From Owenweeksia sp. (GTDB taxonomy: Bacteria; Bacteroidota; Bacteroidia; Flavobacteriales; Schleiferiaceae), in contig NZNV01000025.1 of NCBI GenBank assembly GCA_002695025.1, forward strand, positions 124,001 through 188,000: a stretch of 64,000 nt of DNA, given 5' to 3'. Within the stretch, counting starts at the first letter, position 1. The number at the start of each line of letters is the position of its first letter. The notes under the pieces are model-generated. The model was not told the DNA's origin. It made no database searches and was given only the letters and a program-made list of their open reading frames with translations. Shown here piece after piece: positions 60,801 through 64,000 of the stretch. Position numbers and translations under genes: made by a program.

Positions 60801-63164
60801 GAAGGTATAAGTAGTATACAATGGAACGTTCAGGGCAAGGTGACCTCCATAAGTAAAAGTGGAGGTAATATCTATTTTACCTATGATGGCACGGGCAACA
60901 GGCTTAGCAAACAGGCAGGCGGCAAAACCACCTGGTACATTCGTGATGCCCAAGGTAATGCTATGGCCACTTACCTGGTAGAGAGTGGTTCCCTGAGTTT
61001 AAAGGAACAAATGATATACGGTTCTGACCGCCTTGGGCTTGTGAACCCGGATATTACCATCAGCACGGATAGTGTGTATACCGATACAGGTATTGTTATT
61101 GAACCCTGGAAAAATTACATAATAGATGCTTCTGGTGGACTGGAACTTGATAATGGAGGTGGGGACTACGTAATTACACTAAAAGCTTTGGATAGTGATG
61201 TTATCATAGATGAAAGCATAACACCCTTGTACGGGCAGTATCAAATTACAGGTAGTGACTACCTAGTGCAGCGCGGTGCTGCTATTACCTTTATGAACGG
61301 AGCCACTTCAACTATCACTTCCTCTGGACATGTAAAGATTGTAAGTCCAGCTGTGGCTTTCACTAATTCTGATTATGCGGGTAATTATATTGTCTCTGAA
61401 AATACCGATAGTCGGGTAGTAGGCTATAAAGCGTATGAATTGAAGAACCACCTGGGCAATGTGCTGAATACCGTGAGTGACCGTAAGGTACCTACCGTAT
61501 ATGAGGGACATGAGGTATCTGTATTTCAGGATGATTTCGGTGCAGCTGACGTTTCTATCGTATATACGGGTATGGACGGTTGGGAAACAGTAGGTGACAG
61601 CGCTTCTGCACAGGAAAATAATGACACACTAACCGTATACTATGAAGAAGGGGGAGAGGGTGCTATGCATAATATTGATGCCGATGAAAATTGTTTTTCC
61701 AGGTATTGTATTACCTTCACTGATATTAGCGGTTCATCACTCAATTTTGAGCTTACTGCTATTACAGCTTCAGATACCTTTACCATAGCCCAACAGCTAA
61801 TAACGGGTACCGGTACTTACTGTTTTGATATCCCCTACTATAATCTTACTGAAGCTACAGTCAGTATTACGGCAGTATCGGGTATGGGCTCTTTTGCCAT
61901 TACGAATGAACAATGCAGTTCCATTATTCCGAGTGATTGGGAAATTTACCGTGGCGATTGCCTGGCCTATGATGATAATGGCATAAAAATGTACAATGGT
62001 AATGGATTGGATCCTTATATACGTAAGATTGCATATCCTCTAGATGAAAACTGTGATCACACTTTCTGTTTTGATATCAGTGATCTGGAAGGGGGTGCCA
62101 GGATCAAGATCGTGGGTAACTTTACTGAAACTTTGGTGGATGAGAATGTGGAAGAAACTGGCATAGTATGCTTTGAAATAAGTGGCTATTATAGCCTCAC
62201 TTTCTTTATCTTCTCTGAAAATTCAGGTTATGTAGCCTTCAATAATATGACGCTCAACCGTAAATGTGATTCGGTGATGATGGTGGCTGATGTGCTGAAT
62301 GCGCAGGATTATTATCCGTTCGGGATGACAATGCCTGGAAGGACATTCAATGGTGGAGATTACAGGTATGGGTTTAATGGACAGGAGCAAGATAACGAGA
62401 TAAAAGGTAATGGCAACCACCTAGAGTTTAAGTATAGAGGTTACGATCCTCGTACTGGTCGTTTCCTATCTACCGATCCTCTCGAACCTATGTATCCTTT
62501 CCAAACGCCTTATGCCTTTGCTCAGAATATGCCAATATGGGCTATTGATCTTGAGGGATTAGAGGCATGGGTTGCAACACAGACCAAGGATATTATGAGT
62601 ATAGAAGATTTTGGTGCATTTGCAAAAACAGAGATTGATGTGGCTACGAGTGATGAGACTTTAAAGGGAACAATGGATTGTGCAGACTTTTCGTTATATG
62701 TCCTAACCAAATATTTTCAGGAAAAAGGTGTTGAGTTTACCTTTACGGACTATGCTGGGCGTCAAATGTCCTCAAGTGATGAAAAATATAGCAACTATGA
62801 AGATTTCTATGAAGACCTTAAGCTAAGAGCAGGTTCTAAAGAAGTTTTCAAGAACTCTTTTGACGTTCCAAATGAAAGATCTGTATCAGGAGATATTGTA
62901 ATGGGGGCAGGGAACAATCATGTGATGGTCAATAATCCCCAAGAAGGAGATGAAGCATGGAATATGGCACAGGCTTCTGGTGGGTATAATGGAGAAGGAA
63001 ACGAGGCTAATGATGCCGTTGGTCCAAAGAAAGAGCGAGTGTCTTTTAGGAATCAATCTGATCAAAAGACAAGAAGATTTAGTATTTTAAAGGATGTAAA
63101 GGCGGTAACAATAATTGATGCTGAGCCCAAGGATGTTAAAAGTGTACTTCAAGAAGAGCAATAA
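54858..63164 (+). CDS. RHS repeat-associated core protein with C-terminal NlpC/P60-like domain
   Basis: A 2768-residue exported RHS protein. Signal peptide 1-22. A fibronectin-III-like segment lies near 170-280 and a DUF6443-like region near 290-390 (CYYYTAGMDPSINW ... YVDGSGRSRQQVT). A Cys-rich internal region covers about 580-1290. RHS/YD repeats run from about 1485 to 2090 (HFWYDNLGRLVASQ, YSYDPHGNVAEL, YAYDPNGNISTL, FTYDGTGNRLSKQ). Then come YELKNHLGNVL, two Cys-bearing beta modules, YYPFGMTMPGRTF at about 2485, and the core end RGYDPRTGRFLSTDP at about 2526. The last about 200 residues form a distinct domain (see separate entry). It is coupled by TAATG to a small lipoprotein gene. Confidence 0.93.
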   Translation: MKSLKLLLLAILLLSVTSSIIAGHETSTDVRKGESIRNGSMLVKDPYFNIQGLDYTTIFQRGVVRLYYKEYLLQVPAEGWSLEVYYTATLGYASGLSTAKPGMLYLEGDEDDNLLDTNTAQEVFEGVDSLYLLVDSVKYRDINGGDILQLPSDFYLEVMITTEKYFDIAIDAVPVIQKEQYSSSVNTLDLAWDYIPGAEEYELEYLFISDGSPTGETHQDTAIEYDFRDALRINLKNNFYSISMAYPKGSVIYRVRGIGYDVQFADFEKRRINTQWSYTPTVYNILTAVQDDASSKCYYYTAGMDPSINWTYSAAYAEDGKRKEALDYVDGSGRSRQQVTINNSENYAIVGETKYDYVGRPVVQVLPVPVFNQGVGFYGAQFNGNWDKQNFATEAHLNTSNSTLPEALPSNSKASQYYSSSNSLSFINKSAIPTAGGYPYMLTQYTNDGTEQPLIQSGVGPTLKYKANGVGNTRYQYGNPTQSELDRLFGNEAGYAKYYRKNAIIDPNGQKTIQYLDLRGKVIATTLSDTVPANLYELPNSEDSISTPLFDWPKDSIITDSVMEMMSYSFSSPDTAKIYFGFDTVKLATCWQADSFSAAFDINLTVASEAGDTIVDTTLYGLKSCPDDLLAAFIPASGNYNISRAISLNLAYRDSILAVEDSLLYYHKYDPDIDCGPIFTISGDTICEVLDCDSACFESKSYVVGGVRYYLDTAGNEYTTLYSDADKYYLYPDSATTWSVSGGTGPFSIAVEECLEDCAQYQDSTGAADVHQFFAEDRCSMKLEMMEFDLLGKTNCDTIICYTLGDSLLGDTNNYDGTPSRLYVTRKYIEYEGGPYMWDTLMTLYNYQIENNRICLEGPFVADGTIELHSEPYTLSDESTHTISNFSLQAYYNIDSTYSSCWQGTACYRIPAHWSPNDQDGNPAVIWIWNYAIDFGEVLYDYQIVDNTICVNGHLGDEVTLFSTGYSLDDTTHGNPYNFDYLSGEHAFLYSCSGCDTGTVYNENGEVDVSYHPEYCAYEFFCNYSESCEENTLSMHEINDFQGLMYLPQTYNNAISYSYLGKNYNFMNPLGFSANTTGTVGEVDQDKSIYMNSGVPRVTDFLFKCNTGDTNTLSGYAYYYLSKLLKDYLPVSDENDDPILDGSGNQIYYSIWYVLDDPDDIAGSNYSSLLSSSVISLFKSLHGGNGCATAAITSNDDKLRVFRSAYLFFREKVIYNYFDKKYICSNTNTLYTYWDGDIDEDGIMDDGTGYRLIYPKNPLYEDYGKPLASTDLYQTATDQTAGVVSSTMPTVIDTLSCSKLMKYMDTKGYDTTMISVPYTNSSALANYLNSDFCTQLTSDEVDSILLCATGQSYVYTAYLPDTLRANVLDFWTASPSESCTQEKKRLALAEAEERWEADKAAYLDSIAAMYSTIAMDSMLSNERMWMEYVLKEYHYTLYYYDQAGNLIKTIPPAGVTIFNQAEVDSVQLYRETGAGNFKRPQHRYVTNYRYNSLNQVRMQWTPDGDSTHFWYDNLGRLVASQNGRQRGSGQYSYTLYDGLGRVCESGQISGAGTLTAATAASSGSFKAWVSGGNRDQVVVTLYNQPLYNIPGASGLSGIEAAFMDKGQQYVRNRVSSVLYINSITASTPYVFGSAKLSSIPSSYLGYSSASHYSYDPHGNVAELVQEIPALDSYNRRFFNIGYEYDLVSGNVNQVSYQQGKKDEFYHRYQYDADNRIKYVETSHDGEIWEEDARYFYYPHGPLSRVELGDMNIQGLDYAYTLQGWLKAVNSSSLGKGQTYAAFDLGKDGQGNNGLNRAYTADAFGFELDYFSGDYSPIGTTGFVAPVLGGDNPLDTTFRSLYNGNIGRMISAFNDNVQEPVAVHAANYRYDQLNRLATYESYQEENLNASNVSSNASSLGYKTRYAYDPNGNISTLERWNQSGAQMDDLAYIYDTNSTSGFMRNRLLQVVDSVGVVNTTDLNTQPVDNYSYDAIGNMISDNVEGISSIQWNVQGKVTSISKSGGNIYFTYDGTGNRLSKQAGGKTTWYIRDAQGNAMATYLVESGSLSLKEQMIYGSDRLGLVNPDITISTDSVYTDTGIVIEPWKNYIIDASGGLELDNGGGDYVITLKALDSDVIIDESITPLYGQYQITGSDYLVQRGAAITFMNGATSTITSSGHVKIVSPAVAFTNSDYAGNYIVSENTDSRVVGYKAYELKNHLGNVLNTVSDRKVPTVYEGHEVSVFQDDFGAADVSIVYTGMDGWETVGDSASAQENNDTLTVYYEEGGEGAMHNIDADENCFSRYCITFTDISGSSLNFELTAITASDTFTIAQQLITGTGTYCFDIPYYNLTEATVSITAVSGMGSFAITNEQCSSIIPSDWEIYRGDCLAYDDNGIKMYNGNGLDPYIRKIAYPLDENCDHTFCFDISDLEGGARIKIVGNFTETLVDENVEETGIVCFEISGYYSLTFFIFSENSGYVAFNNMTLNRKCDSVMMVADVLNAQDYYPFGMTMPGRTFNGGDYRYGFNGQEQDNEIKGNGNHLEFKYRGYDPRTGRFLSTDPLEPMYPFQTPYAFAQNMPIWAIDLEGLEAWVATQTKDIMSIEDFGAFAKTEIDVATSDETLKGTMDCADFSLYVLTKYFQEKGVEFTFTDYAGRQMSSSDEKYSNYEDFYEDLKLRAGSKEVFKNSFDVPNERSVSGDIVMGAGNNHVMVNNPQEGDEAWNMAQASGGYNGEGNEANDAVGPKKERVSFRNQSDQKTRRFSILKDVKAVTIIDAEPKDVKSVLQEEQ
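62550..63161 (+). other. Predicted RHS C-terminal toxin domain, NlpC/P60-like cysteine peptidase/amidase
   Basis: This is the part of the RHS protein after the core (about residues 2565-2768). It contains MDCADFSLYVLTKYF with Cys2608, and SGDIVMGAGNNHVMVNN with His2688, then MAQASGGYNG and a closing RRFSILKDVKAV strand. Cys at a helix start, GD-hydrophobic, then NHVMV, follows the papain-like NlpC/P60 pattern of peptidoglycan hydrolases and amidases. The Cys-His spacing of 80 residues is longer than usual, and the third catalytic residue is not clear. Toxicity is inferred from the position after the RHS core. Confidence 0.6.
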
Positions 63165-63589
63165 TGAATAAGAAGATTTTTTATGTTATTCTGATATGTA
63201 TTATCGGATTGAGTTGTCACCATACTGCTAATCCTTCCGAAAATTTGGAAATTGATCACTCTCGTGAAAAAGTTGAAGTTGTTAATAATAGAGAATCTCA
63301 AAAGTCCATTGATTCAAATTTCAACTCTTCGAAGAGCGATTCAATATTTTTAATATACTATCCTTCGGGTGGGGTATATGAAAAGAAGATATTTCTTCAA
63401 AACGGGGATAGAAAGATAATATCATATACTGAGTCCGGTGATAAAAAATCTGAATCAGATTTTTATTCCAACGGCAAAACACATTTTCGAAAATATAATC
63501 CCAAAGGAGAAGTTGCCCTTGAACATATAAAAATGAACGGAAAGGTCGTGCTTGATACGACTTATTGGGATAAAATGTTTGAGGAGTAG
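63164..63589 (+). CDS. Small MORN-like lipoprotein, likely immunity protein
   Basis: A 141-residue protein with a lipoprotein signal (MNKKIFYVILICIIGLSC, Cys18). The mature part has a linker to about residue 60, then MORN_2-like repeats (IYYPSGGVYEKKIFLQNGDRK, DFYSNGKTHFRKYNPKGEVA). Its ATG shares one base with the RHS stop (TAATG), the usual arrangement of polymorphic toxin and immunity genes. A lipid anchor facing the periplasm fits protection from a peptidoglycan hydrolase. The codon use is AT-richer than the RHS core. The immunity role is inference from position and location. Confidence 0.7.
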   Translation: MNKKIFYVILICIIGLSCHHTANPSENLEIDHSREKVEVVNNRESQKSIDSNFNSSKSDSIFLIYYPSGGVYEKKIFLQNGDRKIISYTESGDKKSESDFYSNGKTHFRKYNPKGEVALEHIKMNGKVVLDTTYWDKMFEE

Positions 63590-63639
63590 CTTTTTGGTAA
63601 TGTTCCAAAGTATTGATAAAGAATATGTTAACATAAATT

Positions 63640-63667
63640 AAAAACCCGGTCTTCAAGCCGGGTTTTT
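63640..63667 (+). terminator. Terminator of the RHS locus
   Basis: AAAAACCCGG (63640-63649) pairs with CCGGGTTTTT (63658-63667), a 10-bp stem with an 8-base loop ending in T. It lies 50 bases after the immunity gene and can work in both directions. Confidence 0.88.
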
Positions 63668-63728
63668 CAATTAAGTACATTTGAGCAGAGTTCTTTGAAA
63701 AAGTAAAACCCGCATAGGGTGCTAAGTC

Positions 63729-64000
63729 TTCGGGATGACGATGCCGGGAAGGACGTTTAACAGTGGTGATTATAGGTATGGGTTTAATGGTATGGAAGGT
63801 GATGATGAGGTTAAAGGGAATGGGAATTCGTATACTACTTTTTTTAGGCAATATGATCCTAGGATTGGACGTTGGCTAAGTCTGGATCCGAAAATGGCTA
63901 AATACCCATCTTGGAGCCCTTATGTTTTTAATTTTAACAATCCAATTAACTTAATTGACCCTAGAGGAGATGACCCGATAAGCGCAATAAGACGTCTTTC
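63729..64000 (+). CDS. Orphan RHS core end, partial (runs off the window)
   Basis: From 63729 the frame reads FGMTMPGRTFNSGDYRYGFNG, then YDPRIGRWLSLDPKMAKYPS and NPINLIDPRGDDP, the end of an RHS core. It aligns with the main RHS protein from Phe2488 (62319), but a TAA lies in frame just upstream (63723-63725), so no RHS body precedes it. ATG codons at 63735 and 63741 could start it. Most base differences from the main copy over the first 60 bases are silent, so the copy is not recent but has kept its protein sequence. The C-terminus beyond the window is a different, unseen domain. Confidence 0.78.

Noticed and set aside
63321-63851. A 176-codon minus-strand frame across the immunity gene, terminator and orphan tip
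   Set aside because: It passes through a strong terminator hairpin and is antisense to two better-supported coding segments.

Overview
The window is a chromosomal segment of a Bacteroidota bacterium, probably a member of the Flavobacteriales or a close relative. This rests on gene families that are typical of or restricted to the phylum (DUF4249 lipoprotein, GWxTD-domain protein, DUF6952 partner of thioredoxin, the small-membrane-gene/mutL/rhomboid/rhomboid/EEP block, BshA, two-protein RHS locus), on several TAnnTTTG-type promoter elements with AT-rich leaders and no strong Shine-Dalgarno, and on many lipoproteins. The genus cannot be fixed from sequence alone. There is no gene-free stretch longer than 300 bases; the largest gaps (46083-46328 and 47085-47347) are described among the features.

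Bases 1-46100 are dense housekeeping chromosome. In order they hold: the end of mazG; a coupled polyphosphate operon (sixA-like, ppk1, ppx); thioredoxin plus DUF6952; convergent tpx; a geranylgeranyl-reductase-family flavoprotein; a DUF6624/TPR protein; dnaK; a DUF4249 lipoprotein; panB with a RluA-type pseudouridine synthase; hsp20; an M48 lipoprotein protease; a lysoplasmalogenase-like membrane protein; and a leftward operon of a small lipoprotein, a THUMP-type RNA methyltransferase, glutaminyl cyclotransferase and priA. These are followed by transporters (SSS, TSUP, ZIP), a 2-Cys peroxiredoxin, a GT-C glycosyltransferase, the mutL/rhomboid/EEP operon, a GH3-beta-lactamase fusion with a MORN-repeat protein and bshA, a SUI1-family factor, a 2OG-Fe(II) oxygenase with a lipid kinase, a fused E1 alpha/beta 2-oxoacid dehydrogenase, a XerD-type recombinase, aroQ, an FNT channel, and an envelope operon (GWxTD, acyltransferase, GT2). 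Genes are tightly packed, often with 1-17 base overlaps, and most unit ends carry clear hairpin terminators.

A tRNA-Ser(UGA) with its own promoter and terminator at about 46.0 kb marks the switch to an accessory region. That region starts with a Bacteroidota-type hypothetical protein, a hairpin/pseudoknot-like intergenic repeat and a small proline-rich ORF. It then holds a co-directional locus of exported proteins: a lectin-like secreted protein, a lipoprotein, a 1906-residue SpvB/TcB-like protein and a 2768-residue RHS protein. The RHS protein ends in a variable domain after the RHS core that has NlpC/P60-like Cys and His motifs. A small lipoprotein with MORN-like repeats overlaps the RHS stop codon (TAATG) and is the likely immunity protein. 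After a terminator a second RHS core end begins without any upstream RHS body and runs off the window, as expected of an orphan (displaced) RHS tip carrying a different C-terminus.

The most interesting system is this polymorphic-toxin-like locus: a split, two-subunit RHS shell in a Bacteroidota genome, a predicted peptidoglycan-hydrolase-like warhead matched to a periplasm-facing lipoprotein, and a spare tip downstream. Function is inferred from motifs and gene order; nothing here proves toxicity.
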